Of a stretch of DNA of 64,000 bases, positions 10,114 through 19,085 are shown piece by piece. Below the pieces are notes generated by a model. The model ran no database searches, had not been told where the DNA came from, and saw nothing but the letters and a program-made list of their open reading frames with translations. Numbering within the stretch: the stretch's first letter is position 1; each line of letters opens with the position of its first letter. Source of the DNA: Prevotella sp. (GTDB taxonomy: Bacteria; Bacteroidota; Bacteroidia; Bacteroidales; Bacteroidaceae); contig JAHAZN010000028.1 in the NCBI GenBank assembly GCA_018385335.1, positions 1 to 64,000 of the forward strand. Direction: 5' to 3'. A program made the position numbers and the translations under genes.

Positions 10114-11450
10114 TTGAACAACAGTATATCGAACTCTATGAGCAGTATCGCGACCTCATAAGCGAACACAGCGTACCTGCGATGAACGCGCTGCGTGACA
10201 CTGCTTTCGAGCATTTCAAACGCCTGGGCTTCCCCACAAGAAAGATAGAACGATATAAATACACCGATATCGCTCCTCTCTTTGCTCCTGACTATGGAGT
10301 AAATATCAAACGACTGAACATCCCATGCAATCCCTATGATGTGTTCAAATGTGACGTGCCTAACCTCAGCACCTCACTCTATTTCATCATCAACGATATC
10401 TTCCACAAAGATTTTCTACCCAAATCCACCCTTCCCGAAGGAGTGGTGGTGGACTCGCTGGCAGACTTTGCCAAAACACATCCTGAGATAGTGGAACGAT
10501 ACTACGGCCGACTGGCACAGACGGAAGAGGACGCTATCACCGCCTTCAACACCATGCTGGCTCAGGATGGACTGATGGTCTATGTGCCCAAGGGAGTGCA
10601 GGTGGAACGCCCCGTGCAACTCATCAATATCCTTAGGGCTGACTTCGACCTGATGGTCAACCGACGAGTGCTGATCGTCGTGGAAGAGGGAGCAGCCATC
10701 AAACTGCTCTTCTGCGACCATGCCACCGACGACAACAAATTCCTCACCACACAGGTGATAGAAGCCTTTGTGGGCGACAATGCTGCACTCGACCTCTACT
10801 GTCTGGAAGAGACGCACGAGAAGAACACCAGGGTGAGCAACCTCTTCATCGAACAACAGGCTAACAGCCGCGTGAACCATAACATCATCACCCTGCACAA
10901 TGGGGTGACACGCAACCGCACCGACCTCGTGTTAAAAGGTGAAGGCGGTGAGTGTCAGCTATCGGGATGCGTGATAGCAGACAAGAAACAACATGTTGAC
11001 AACAACACGCTGATAGACCATGCTGTAGGTCACTGCACGAGTAAGGAACTCTATAAATATGTTCTTGACGAAGAGGCTACAGGCGCCTTTGCAGGTAGGG
11101 TGCTCGTTCGCAAGGATGCACAGAAGACCATCTCGGAAGAACGCAACCAGAACATCTGTGCCACAAAAACAGCAAGGATGTACACCCAGCCGATGCTGGA
11201 GATCTATGCCGACGACGTGAAGTGTGCACACGGCTCTACCGTAGGACAGCTCAACGATGCAGCCCTCTTCTACATGCAACAGCGCGGCATCTCGAAGAAA
11301 GAGGCCAAACTGCTGCTGGAGTTTGCCTTCATCAACGAGGTGGTCGATCAAATACAACTCGCCCCACTGCGCGACCGTCTGCATCACCTGGTAGAGAAAC
11401 GTTTCAGAGGTGAACTCACTAAGTGTAAGACCTGCAAACTGTGTAAATAA
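10110..11450 (+). CDS. sufD: Fe-S assembly scaffold subunit SufD
   Basis: SufD pairs with SufB in the scaffold complex and helps iron entry. 446 residues. The beta-helix part and C terminus are typical (GLMVYVPKGVQVERPVQLIN, ATGAFAGRVLVRKDAQKT, KCAHGSTVGQLNDAALFYM, then ISKKEAKLLLEFAFINEV). The start ATG overlaps the sufC stop. The C terminus ends in a cysteine-rich CKTCKLCK tail, which I note but cannot assign a role. sufS begins 16 bp downstream. Confidence 0.96.
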   Translation: MIEQQYIELYEQYRDLISEHSVPAMNALRDTAFEHFKRLGFPTRKIERYKYTDIAPLFAPDYGVNIKRLNIPCNPYDVFKCDVPNLSTSLYFIINDIFHKDFLPKSTLPEGVVVDSLADFAKTHPEIVERYYGRLAQTEEDAITAFNTMLAQDGLMVYVPKGVQVERPVQLINILRADFDLMVNRRVLIVVEEGAAIKLLFCDHATDDNKFLTTQVIEAFVGDNAALDLYCLEETHEKNTRVSNLFIEQQANSRVNHNIITLHNGVTRNRTDLVLKGEGGECQLSGCVIADKKQHVDNNTLIDHAVGHCTSKELYKYVLDEEATGAFAGRVLVRKDAQKTISEERNQNICATKTARMYTQPMLEIYADDVKCAHGSTVGQLNDAALFYMQQRGISKKEAKLLLEFAFINEVVDQIQLAPLRDRLHHLVEKRFRGELTKCKTCKLCK

Positions 11451-11466
11451 CGCTAAAGAGACAACA

Positions 11467-12687
11467 ATGACCGCCATCGATATAGCTGCAGTGAGAAGGG
11501 ACTTCCCCATTCTCTCACGCAACGTTTACAACCGACCACTCATCTACCTCGACAATGCCGCCACCACACAGAAACCACTCTGCGTGCTCGATGCCATGCG
11601 CGAGGAATATCTCAATGTCAACGCCAACGTACACCGTGGTGTTCACTATCTCTCACAGCAGGCTACCGACCTGCATGAGGCGGCACGCGAACGGGTGAGA
11701 CAGTTTATCAATGCACGTAAGACGGAGGAGATCATCTTCACTCGAGGCACGACAGAGAGCATCAACCTCGTGGCATCATCATTCTGCTACGACATGATGA
11801 AAGCGGGCGATGAGGTGATTGTCTCTGAGATGGAACACCACTCTAACATCGTACCATGGCAGCTGCAGGCCACACGACAGGGTATCGTGGTGAAGGTGCT
11901 GCCGATGAACGACAATGGGGAACTGAGGATGGAAGCGTTGGAAACGATGATTACCGAAAAGACCAAACTGATAAGCATCGCTCATGTAAGTAATGTGCTG
12001 GGAACAGTCAACCCTGTGGCAGAAATCATCAAGACTGCCCATGCCCACGGCGTGCCCGTACTGGTGGATGGTGCCCAGAGCGCTCCTCATCTCAAGGTGG
12101 ATGTAACAGCACTCGACTGCGATTTCTACGCCTTCAGCGGACATAAGATGTATGGGCCTACAGGAGTGGGCGTGCTCTATGGTAAAGAGGAATGGCTCGA
12201 CAGACTGCCCCCCTATCAGGGTGGTGGGGAGATGATAGACCGTGTGAGTTTCGACCACACCACCTTTGCACAGCTGCCATATAAGTTTGAGGCAGGTACC
12301 CCCGACTATGTCGCCACCCACGGACTCGCCACCGCCATCGACTATATGGAACACATTGGCATGGAGAAGATCACCACCTATGAGCGTGAACTGACGAGCT
12401 ACTGCATGGAGAAGATGAGCGAGATTGACGGCATCAGACTCTTTGGAACACAGAAAGAGAAGGATGCTGTGGTATCATTCTTAGTGAACGATATCCATCA
12501 CTTAGACATGGGGACGCTCCTCGACCGCCTCGGCATTGCCGTGAGGACAGGTCATCACTGTGCAGAACCACTGATGCACCGACTGGGCATCCAAGGCACG
12601 GTGAGAGCCTCCTTCGCCTTCTATAACACCAAGGAAGAGGTGGATGCCCTGGTGGCAGGCGTGAAACGCGTCAGCCAGATGTTCTAA
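11467..12687 (+). CDS. sufS: Cysteine desulfurase SufS
   Basis: A PLP enzyme that takes sulfur from L-cysteine for cluster assembly. About 406 residues from ATG 11467 (MTAIDIAAVRRDFPIL). The longer frame from 11410 would overlap sufD out of frame and is not needed. The family signatures are NAATTQKP, EMEHHSNIVPWQ, the PLP-binding lysine in FSGHKMYGPTGVGVLYG, and the catalytic Cys in RTGHHCAEPLM. It is the last gene of sufBCDS. The stop overlaps by 4 nt the 3' end of a convergent small gene. A partner SufE is expected elsewhere. Confidence 0.97.
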   Translation: MTAIDIAAVRRDFPILSRNVYNRPLIYLDNAATTQKPLCVLDAMREEYLNVNANVHRGVHYLSQQATDLHEAARERVRQFINARKTEEIIFTRGTTESINLVASSFCYDMMKAGDEVIVSEMEHHSNIVPWQLQATRQGIVVKVLPMNDNGELRMEALETMITEKTKLISIAHVSNVLGTVNPVAEIIKTAHAHGVPVLVDGAQSAPHLKVDVTALDCDFYAFSGHKMYGPTGVGVLYGKEEWLDRLPPYQGGGEMIDRVSFDHTTFAQLPYKFEAGTPDYVATHGLATAIDYMEHIGMEKITTYERELTSYCMEKMSEIDGIRLFGTQKEKDAVVSFLVNDIHHLDMGTLLDRLGIAVRTGHHCAEPLMHRLGIQGTVRASFAFYNTKEEVDALVAGVKRVSQMF

Positions 12688-12971
12688 AGTCCGCTGTTAC
12701 GACACTTGAGCAGGGCAGAGACAAGCCATACCACACAGAGCAGACGGAGCACAAAGGAACAGTCAACAGGAAACACCGTGAAGAGGAATGCTGCCTGGGC
12801 ATTGAGTAGAAGAAACGTCTGACGAAGCGTGACCTGCTGACCCAGAACACTACTGTAATAAGCAGCCAGACGACCGATGAGGGAGTGACAACAGGAAGAG
12901 AGTCTCTTCACAAACATCATACCAACAGAAACGTAAGCGGCGGAACGCTGAAGGGTGAGTTCATTTTTCAT
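12684..12971 (-). CDS. Small hypothetical protein, one probable membrane segment
   Basis: 95 residues, function not recognised. The sequence looks natural: a basic/hydrophilic N-terminal half (MKNELTLQRSAAYVSVGMM, GRLAAYYSSVLGQQVTLRQT) and a hydrophobic C-terminal half (LLLNAQAAFLFTVFPVDC, LRLLCVVWLVSALLKC). Similar short proteins occur, from memory, in Prevotella and Bacteroides. It sits alone, convergent with sufS (4-nt overlap) and divergent from rnhB, whose promoter lies within 50 bp of this start. It could be a spurious frame, but it fills the only gap between sufS and rnhB. Confidence 0.55.
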   Translation of the reverse strand: MKNELTLQRSAAYVSVGMMFVKRLSSCCHSLIGRLAAYYSSVLGQQVTLRQTFLLLNAQAAFLFTVFPVDCSFVLRLLCVVWLVSALLKCRNSGL

Positions 12972-13011
12972 ATCTAAAGAATTTTTCTGTGATCAAAATG
13001 ACCGTGTGAGT

Positions 13012-13019
13012 TACTTTTG
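13012..13019 (+). promoter_or_regulatory. -7 box (TACTTTTG) of rnhB
   Basis: TAnnTTTG followed by TTGCTGC. Transcription would start near 13026, about 93 nt before the rnhB ATG. No clear TTG at the -33 position. Confidence 0.45.
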
Positions 13020-13118
13020 TTGCTGCAAAGAAAGCACCCTTTTGTGCACCATTTGTTCAAAATCGAATTTATTTGGTTAAGGATTTCTAATAATTAACAT
13101 AACTTTACAGTTTGACCC

Positions 13119-13721
13119 ATGTTGGCAAATCATTTTTACGAGGGATTGGTAGAGTGTGGCTGCGATGAAGCAGGAAGGGGATGCCTGGCAGGAAGTGTTT
13201 TTGCCGGCGCAGTGATACTGCCTTCCGACTATAGCAACGAGATGCTCAACGACTCAAAACAGCTCACCGAGCGCAGACGTTACCTCTTGCGCGAACAGAT
13301 AGAACACGATGCTGTGGCTTGGGCAATAGGGGTGGTGACAGCCGAAGAGATAGACCATATCAACATCCTCAATGCAAGTATCCTGGCGATGCACCGCGCC
13401 ATTGATGCGCTAAATGTGAGACCCGAGGCGGTGATTGTTGACGGCAACCGATTCAAGCCTTATCACGACCTGCCCTACACAACGATAGTGAAGGGCGACG
13501 GCAAATATCTCTCTATAGCAGCAGCGAGCATCTTAGCCAAGACCTATCGCGACGACGAGATGAACAGGTTGGCAGATAGCTATCCACAGTATGACTGGAA
13601 GAGCAACAAGGGCTACCCCACAAAGAAACACCGTGAGGCTATTCGCCAATATGGCATCACGCCGTATCACCGCAAGAGTTTCCAACTGCTGGGCGATACC
13701 CAACTGAGTTTCGATTTCTGA
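13119..13721 (+). CDS. rnhB: Ribonuclease HII
   Basis: Removes single ribonucleotides and RNA primers from DNA:RNA hybrids. 200 residues, the usual size. The RNase HII core is visible: CDEAGRGCLAGSVFAGAVIL (first catalytic Asp-Glu), VDGNRFKPY with the third catalytic Asp, VKGDGKYLSIAAASILAKTY and YDWKSNKGYPTKKHREAI. It lies between a divergent small gene and the WYL regulator (42 bp downstream, possibly co-transcribed). Confidence 0.96.
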   Translation: MLANHFYEGLVECGCDEAGRGCLAGSVFAGAVILPSDYSNEMLNDSKQLTERRRYLLREQIEHDAVAWAIGVVTAEEIDHINILNASILAMHRAIDALNVRPEAVIVDGNRFKPYHDLPYTTIVKGDGKYLSIAAASILAKTYRDDEMNRLADSYPQYDWKSNKGYPTKKHREAIRQYGITPYHRKSFQLLGDTQLSFDF

Positions 13722-13763
13722 CACACTTCCTATTGTCTCACCCTTCCATAGTTCACCTCACCA

Positions 13764-14672
13764 ATGCGTCACAGTCAGTTAGATAAAGAGCTCTCACTCC
13801 TCCTCATGCTCACCGAGGGCAAAGCCTACACCGTGCAACAGCTCTGCGATAGGATAGATGTGTCGCGGCGCAGTCTCTACTATTACTTAGAGTTTCTGAA
13901 AGACTACGGATTCATCGTAGAACGTCACGGCACCTCCTACAGCATCGACCGCAACTCACCTTTCTTCACCCGTCTGCTTAGGACAGTACACTTCACCGAA
14001 GATGAGGCGGTGGTGATGAGGCGGTTGTTAGAAAGGGTGGACGACCACAGCATACAGGTGAGACATCTCAAGCAGAAGCTTGACAGATACTATGACCTCG
14101 GCATCCTTGACGACGTCACTGAGCACAAACAGGAAGCCAATAACATCGAGATGCTCTACGAAGCCATCAAGCTCAACCGACAGGTGATTATCCACAGCTA
14201 CTCATCATCGAACAGTAAGAAACAGTCGGACCGCATCGTCGAACCGTTTCTCTTTCTCGGCAACAACAACGAGGTGAGGTGTTATGAACCGACAACCAAA
14301 CAAAACAAGACCTTCAAGGTGTCGAGAATGGGGAGTGTGGAACTGCTGGCCGACGAGTGGCAGTATGAGAAGGAACATAAGGTGGTATATACCGACCTCT
14401 TTGGATTTAATGGGGAGACACGCTTCCCTGTGCGCATGCGCCTCGACCGCACTGCCTACAACCTGCTGACAGAGGAGTATCCCGCAGCGCTATCGTCGCT
14501 CACTCCCGATGGTCAATACCATTGGCTCCTCAACACCGAGGTGTGCAACTATCTCGGCATCGGCCGCTTCGTCATGGGACTCTTTGAGAACATCGAGATT
14601 ATCGAAGGAGATGGACTGAAGGCATTTCTGAGAGAAAAGCTAAAGGGAATGATGGACAGCCTGGTGCATTAG
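13764..14672 (+). CDS. WYL-domain transcriptional regulator
   Basis: 302 residues. The N-terminal 60 residues form a DeoR/HTH_11-like winged helix (LLLMLTEGKAYTVQQLCDRI, DVSRRSLYYYLEFLKDYGF). The rest matches WYL-family regulators, with a WYL-like Sm-fold segment (QVIIHSYSSSNSKK, then VEPFLFLGNNNEVRCYE) and a C-terminal WCX-like extension. Such proteins sense ligands or nucleic acid and control DNA-damage, phage-defence or metabolic genes; the target here cannot be read. It follows rnhB closely and is followed by a strong bidirectional terminator. No defence genes are adjacent. Confidence 0.85.
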   Translation: MRHSQLDKELSLLLMLTEGKAYTVQQLCDRIDVSRRSLYYYLEFLKDYGFIVERHGTSYSIDRNSPFFTRLLRTVHFTEDEAVVMRRLLERVDDHSIQVRHLKQKLDRYYDLGILDDVTEHKQEANNIEMLYEAIKLNRQVIIHSYSSSNSKKQSDRIVEPFLFLGNNNEVRCYEPTTKQNKTFKVSRMGSVELLADEWQYEKEHKVVYTDLFGFNGETRFPVRMRLDRTAYNLLTEEYPAALSSLTPDGQYHWLLNTEVCNYLGIGRFVMGLFENIEIIEGDGLKAFLREKLKGMMDSLVH

Positions 14673-14780
14673 GACATATTCATGTGCTAATAACATAGTA
14701 ACCTTCGCCCACAATCACAGATCACTTCCCTATTATAATAATGCGAAAAGTTTCAATGGTTTTTGGTGATAACGGGAAAA

Positions 14781-14827
14781 AATAAGGTGGAGACCGGCAT
14801 CCCACAGGATGCTTGTCTCCACCTTAT
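14781..14827. terminator. Bidirectional terminator between the WYL gene and ackA
   Basis: AATAAGGTGGAGAC...GGATGCTTGTCTCCACCTTATT folds into a long stem with a small bulge. Runs of A on the left (14775-14782) and T/A on the right let it act on both convergent transcripts. Confidence 0.75.
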
Positions 14828-14841
14828 TATATATAGTCCTC

Positions 14842-16035
14842 TTAGAGCAGGTTCATCGTGTCGGTGGCAATCATCAGTTCCTCGTCGGTAGGAATGACAA
14901 CAACGGTCACCTTAGAATCGGGTGTGGAGATGATAGCCTCCTCTCCGTGAATGGTTTTATTCTTCTCTACATCAAACTTGATGCCCATCCACTCCATATC
15001 CTTGCAGACTGCCTCACGCATGTTTGACTGGTTCTCACCCACACCGGCAGTGAACACGATGATGTCGGCACCACCCATTGCAGCAGCATAAGCTCCCACA
15101 TATTTCTTGATGCGATAGAAATACATGTCAAGGGCAAGGATAGCTTTCTCGTCGCCAGCATCAGAGGCTGCATCGATCTCACGCATATCGCTGGAGATGC
15201 CTGTGATACCCATCACACCACTCTTCTTGTTGAGCAGGTTGGAGATACCATCGGCATCGAGACCAAGCTTCTTCTGAAGGAAAGCTATTGCACCACCATC
15301 GATATCACCAGAACGGGTACCCATCATGAGACCCTCGAGAGGAGTGAGACCCATAGAGGTGTCGATACACTTACCACCATCCACAGCAGCTACCGAACCG
15401 CCATTACCGATATGGCAGGTGATCACCTTCTTCTCAGCAGGGTTGACACCGAGGAACTCGCAGGCACGGGCAGACACATAACGGTGACTGGTGCCGTGGA
15501 ATCCGTAGCGACGCACACCGTAGTTCTCGTACAGCTCATAGGGGATGGCATACATATAAGCCTTGGCTGGCATGGTCTGATGGAATGCCGTATCGAACAC
15601 TCCCACCTGAGGTAAGTCAGGCATGAGTTCGCTCACAGCCTTCACACCTTTCAGGTTGGCAGGGTTGTGGAGCGGAGCAAGGTCGCTACACTCCTCGAAC
15701 ACCTTCAGCACCTCATCAGTGAGCACCACACTCTTATTAAACTTCTCACCACCATGCACCATGCGATGACCTACGGCATCGATCTCCTTCAGGTCTTTGA
15801 TAACGCCAATCTCTGGGTCGGTGAGCAGACTGAAGATAAACTTCACTCCCTCGGTGTGCTCTGGGATATCGTGCATGATTTGTTTCTTCTCACCGTTGGC
15901 CAACTTCACCTTGACGAAAGCTCCATCGAGACCAACACGCTCAGCACCGCCGGAGGTCATCACCTTCTTGGTATCCATGTCATACAAAGCGTACTTGATG
16001 GATGAAGAGCCACAGTTTAACACTAAAATCTTCAT
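14842..16035 (-). CDS. ackA: Acetate kinase
   Basis: Converts acetyl phosphate and ADP to acetate and ATP, the energy-yielding last step of acetate fermentation. 397 residues, normal length. The ASKHA phosphotransferase motifs are present: LNCGSSSIKYALYD (start), HRMVHGGEKF, the acetokinase signature YGFHGTSHRYVS, ITCHIGNGGSVAAVDGGKC, and TAGVGENQSNMREAV. It lies 28 bp downstream of pta in the same direction, forming the classic pta-ackA operon. Confidence 0.98.
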   Translation of the reverse strand: MKILVLNCGSSSIKYALYDMDTKKVMTSGGAERVGLDGAFVKVKLANGEKKQIMHDIPEHTEGVKFIFSLLTDPEIGVIKDLKEIDAVGHRMVHGGEKFNKSVVLTDEVLKVFEECSDLAPLHNPANLKGVKAVSELMPDLPQVGVFDTAFHQTMPAKAYMYAIPYELYENYGVRRYGFHGTSHRYVSARACEFLGVNPAEKKVITCHIGNGGSVAAVDGGKCIDTSMGLTPLEGLMMGTRSGDIDGGAIAFLQKKLGLDADGISNLLNKKSGVMGITGISSDMREIDAASDAGDEKAILALDMYFYRIKKYVGAYAAAMGGADIIVFTAGVGENQSNMREAVCKDMEWMGIKFDVEKNKTIHGEEAIISTPDSKVTVVVIPTDEELMIATDTMNLL

Positions 16036-16063
16036 AACAATAGCTTCTTTTATAAGTAATCAA

Positions 16064-17074
16064 TTATTTCTTTGCATCCATGGCCTGACAAGCGGTGATG
16101 GCAACCATCTTATAGATGTCGTCAACAGAGCAACCGCGGCTGAGGTCGTTCACCGGACGGGCAATACCCTGGAGGATAGGACCGAGTGCCACTGCTCCAC
16201 CGAGGCGTTCCACCAGTTTGTAGGCGATGTTACCTACCTCGAGGCATGGTACCACCAACACGTTAGCATGTCCCGCTATCTCGCTGCCCGGTGCCTTCTT
16301 TGTACCTACTGAGGGGACAAGCGAAGCATCGGCTTGCAACTCACCGTCAACCTTGAGTTCGGGGTCGAGCTCATGAGCGAGACGTGTAGCCTCAACCACC
16401 TTATCCACTACCTCATGCGAAGCACTGCCTTTGGTAGAGAAGCTCAGCATGGCAACGCGTGGCTCTGCAAAACCAGCCACACTCTTGGCTGTCTGTGCTG
16501 TACATACGGCAATCTGTGCCAACTGGGAAGCATCGGGCATGGGGGTCACAGCCACATCGCCCATCACCAGGATACCATTCTCACCATACTCAGGTTTCTG
16601 AGTGATGAGCAGCATGGCACCGCTCACACAGCTGATGCCAGGAGCGCACTTGATAATCTGCAGTGCAGGACGGAGCGTATCGCCTGTGGTGCTCAGCGCA
16701 CCGGAGATCTGTCCGTCAGCTTCCTCAGTCTTGATAATCATACAACCGAGATAGAGCGGATTCTTCACCAGCTCACGAGCTTTCTCGATGGTCATGCCCT
16801 TGCTCTTGCGCAGTTCAGTGAGCAGGGCAGCATACTCTTCACTCTTGGGGTTGTTCTCCGGATCGATGATGGTGGCCTTGTCGATATGTGTCAGCCCCCA
16901 CTGGGCTGCCAACTGATGAATCTCCTGAGGGTTACCTATCAAGATAAGATTAGCTACATCGTTGGCGAGCACCATGTCGGCTGCTCTCAACGTCCTTTCT
17001 TCGGTAGCTTCTGGAAGCACGATGCGCTGCTTGTTACTCTTAGCGCGCTCAATGATTTGTTGTACTAAATCCAT
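16064..17074 (-). CDS. pta: Phosphate acetyltransferase
   Basis: Interconverts acetyl-CoA and acetyl phosphate. 336 residues, the short form containing only the PTA_PTB catalytic domain and no N-terminal DRTGG/CobB-like part. Typical segments are [51 protein letters not shown] and [18 protein letters not shown], ending with [17 protein letters not shown]. It is first in the operon with ackA, with a promoter about 70-80 nt upstream. Confidence 0.97.
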   Translation of the reverse strand: MDLVQQIIERAKSNKQRIVLPEATEERTLRAADMVLANDVANLILIGNPQEIHQLAAQWGLTHIDKATIIDPENNPKSEEYAALLTELRKSKGMTIEKARELVKNPLYLGCMIIKTEEADGQISGALSTTGDTLRPALQIIKCAPGISCVSGAMLLITQKPEYGENGILVMGDVAVTPMPDASQLAQIAVCTAQTAKSVAGFAEPRVAMLSFSTKGSASHEVVDKVVEATRLAHELDPELKVDGELQADASLVPSVGTKKAPGSEIAGHANVLVVPCLEVGNIAYKLVERLGGAVALGPILQGIARPVNDLSRGCSVDDIYKMVAITACQAMDAKK

Positions 17075-17145
17075 AGTTGTTTTCTGATATTTTAGTCTTT
17101 AAGAATTGTATTCTACAAAAAACGTGTTTTGCTATTTCCACTTTG

Positions 17146-17153
17146 CAAAATTA
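17146..17153 (-). promoter_or_regulatory. -7 box (TAATTTTG) of pta-ackA
   Basis: Read on the minus strand, 17153 to 17146 gives TAATTTTG. The pta ATG is about 72 nt downstream. Confidence 0.55.
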
Positions 17154-17249
17154 TAGAAAATTATTGTAATGAGGATGACATCTTGATGTTTTTTTTCATT
17201 TTCTTCCGTAATGGTTTTCGTAAGTTTTCGAGCCCCTACATTTCCACCA

Positions 17250-18026
17250 TCAAAAGGCCTTCTCTTGGGTGAGTATGCTCTCCAACTTTTCTGCAGAGAG
17301 GCGCAGTTGGAAATTGCCTTGGATAGCCACGGAGATGCCGCCCGTCTCCTCGGAGACAACGATGGCGATGGCGTCGCACTGTTGCGAGATTCCCAGAGCG
17401 GCACGATGACGGAGTCCCAGTTCCTTGGGGATATTGAGACTATGACTGACGGGCAGGATGCAGCCGGCAGCAAGGATGCGTTTGTTGGAGATAATCATCG
17501 CCCCATCGTGGAGAGGAGAGTTTTTGAAAAAGATGTTCTCTATGAGGCGCTGGTTGATGTTGGCATCTATTTTATCGCCAGTGTCGGCCACCTCGGTGAG
17601 CGGCGTCATCCTTTCTATCACTATCAGGGCTCCCTCCTTGCGTTTACTCATGCTCATACAGGCCAGCACCACCGCCATGATCGACTCCTTGTCGATATTC
17701 TTCACACGCTCATGGTCGGAGGTGAAGATGCGCAATATCTTGTTCATGCGCTGATGAGCACCCATGTTATAGAGAAATTTCCTGATGTCTTCTTGGAAGA
17801 GGATGATCAGACCTATCACACCCACGCTCACCAGTTTGTCCATGATAGAGCCCAGCAGACGCATCTCCATAATCTGCGACACGAAGAGCCACACGACGAC
17901 AAACATCATGATGCCGATGAAGACATTGAGGGAGCGCGATTCCTTCATGAGGCGGTAGAGATAATAGAGCATCAGCGCCACGAGGAGGATGTCAATGATA
18001 TCTTTGATACCGAATTCAAAAAGCAT
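17250..18026 (-). CDS. cdaA: Diadenylate cyclase CdaA
   Basis: Makes the second messenger c-di-AMP from two ATP at the membrane. 258 residues. The first about 90 residues hold two to three membrane helices (IIDILLVALMLYYLYRLM, VFIGIMMFVVVWLFVSQIM, VGVIGLIILF). The DAC domain has both hallmark motifs, DGAMII (about residues 177-182) and the RHRAALG motif (about 207-213). It lies 50 bp downstream of folP on the same strand, a pairing I recall from other Bacteroidetes. No CdaR-like regulator or c-di-AMP phosphodiesterase is nearby. Confidence 0.95.
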   Translation of the reverse strand: MLFEFGIKDIIDILLVALMLYYLYRLMKESRSLNVFIGIMMFVVVWLFVSQIMEMRLLGSIMDKLVSVGVIGLIILFQEDIRKFLYNMGAHQRMNKILRIFTSDHERVKNIDKESIMAVVLACMSMSKRKEGALIVIERMTPLTEVADTGDKIDANINQRLIENIFFKNSPLHDGAMIISNKRILAAGCILPVSHSLNIPKELGLRHRAALGISQQCDAIAIVVSEETGGISVAIQGNFQLRLSAEKLESILTQEKAF

Positions 18027-18076
18027 ATTCGTTGAGTATTAGATTCGTCAAAATGTCGGATAGATAAAGAATCTCT

Positions 18077-18940
18077 TTAGAGTTGTCCACAGAGTCTGAC
18101 ACATTCCACAGCCTCTCTCACGTCGTGGACGCGCAGGATGGAGGCACCTCGTTCTAAAGCCAGCGCATGGAGCACCGTCGTACCGTTGAGTGCCGTGTCG
18201 GGGGTACCCTCCAGAAGTTTCCATATCATCGACTTTCGTGAGACGCCTACCAACAGGGGGAGCTCAAGGACCGACAGCCGGTCGAGATGAGATAGCAACT
18301 GGTAGTTCTGTGGTATCGTCTTGCCAAAGCCGAAACCAGGGTCGAGGATGATATCGTTGACACCGAGGTCACGCAACTGCTGCACCTCGCGGCTGAAGGC
18401 GAGGAGCATCTCCTCAACAGTGGGTTTCACCGACATGAGGATATAGGGTACCTTGAGGCGTGCCACCATGCGGAACATGGCAGGATAGCCCTCTTCATCA
18501 CATTGCTCAGGTGCCGCTCCAGCACCTTCCGTACCTCCGAAGGCCCCATTCACATTGCCTTCACTCACATCGTTGATGATGGCCACCCCATATTCTTCTA
18601 CAGCCATCTTGGCCACTGTGGGTCTGAAGGTGTCAACACTCACCACTGCCTCAGGTTGCTCTCGACGCAGAATCTGCAGTCCGAAACGCAGGCGCTGCAA
18701 CTCTTCTTCCTCGGTGACGACAGGTGCACCGGGACGTGTAGAGAACGCACCCACATCAATCATTCCACCACCCTCTTCGATGATGGCATTCACACGGTTG
18801 GCAATCTCCTGCTCCGTCTGTTTACGACTGCCGGCATAGAAAGAATCGGGCGTGACGTTTAATATTCCCATCACCGATGGGACCGAAAGATCAAGGAGCA
18901 CGCCGTTGGCATTGATGGTATAAGCAATAGGTTTTGTCAT
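18077..18940 (-). CDS. folP: Dihydropteroate synthase
   Basis: Condenses p-aminobenzoate with hydroxymethyl-dihydropterin diphosphate in folate synthesis; it is the sulfonamide target. 287 residues. Visible motifs are MGILNVTPDSFYAGSRK (loop 1), IDVGAFSTRPGA (loop 2), VSVDTFRPTVAK, INDVSEG, DPGFGFGKTIPQNYQLL and LVGVSRKSMIWKLL. It contains a slightly longer middle loop (about 135-155, glycine/alanine rich) before the MFRMVARLKVPYILM strand. First gene of the folP-cdaA unit. Confidence 0.97.
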   Translation of the reverse strand: MTKPIAYTINANGVLLDLSVPSVMGILNVTPDSFYAGSRKQTEQEIANRVNAIIEEGGGMIDVGAFSTRPGAPVVTEEEELQRLRFGLQILRREQPEAVVSVDTFRPTVAKMAVEEYGVAIINDVSEGNVNGAFGGTEGAGAAPEQCDEEGYPAMFRMVARLKVPYILMSVKPTVEEMLLAFSREVQQLRDLGVNDIILDPGFGFGKTIPQNYQLLSHLDRLSVLELPLLVGVSRKSMIWKLLEGTPDTALNGTTVLHALALERGASILRVHDVREAVECVRLCGQL

Positions 18941-18983
18941 GTATTATTGCAGAAAGGAGAGTTAGAGAAATCAGAATCTCTTG

Positions 18984-18991
18984 CAAATGTA
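18984..18991 (-). promoter_or_regulatory. -7 box (TACATTTG) of folP-cdaA
   Basis: Read on the minus strand, 18991 to 18984 gives TACATTTG, followed by CAAGAG. It lies 44 nt before the folP ATG. It is divergent from the murF promoter 67 bp away. Confidence 0.6.
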
Positions 18992-19057
18992 CATATTTTC
19001 TATGAAACAACTCTCTTTTTTTGAATCAAAAAAGAAATGGTATTCAATAGAATTATG

Positions 19058-19065
19058 TACTTTTG
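19058..19065 (+). promoter_or_regulatory. -7 box (TACTTTTG) of murF
   Basis: TACTTTTGCAGCA lies 20 nt before ATG 19086. Because the initiation point would be near 19072, the longer reading frame from 18981 cannot be the real start. Confidence 0.6.
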
Positions 19066-19085
19066 CAGCATTATTATCAAGGATT

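Noticed and set aside
13764..14672. Anti-phage defence island around the WYL regulator
   Set aside because: WYL regulators often accompany defence genes, but the neighbours here are rnhB, ackA and pta, and no nuclease, helicase or toxin gene is adjacent.
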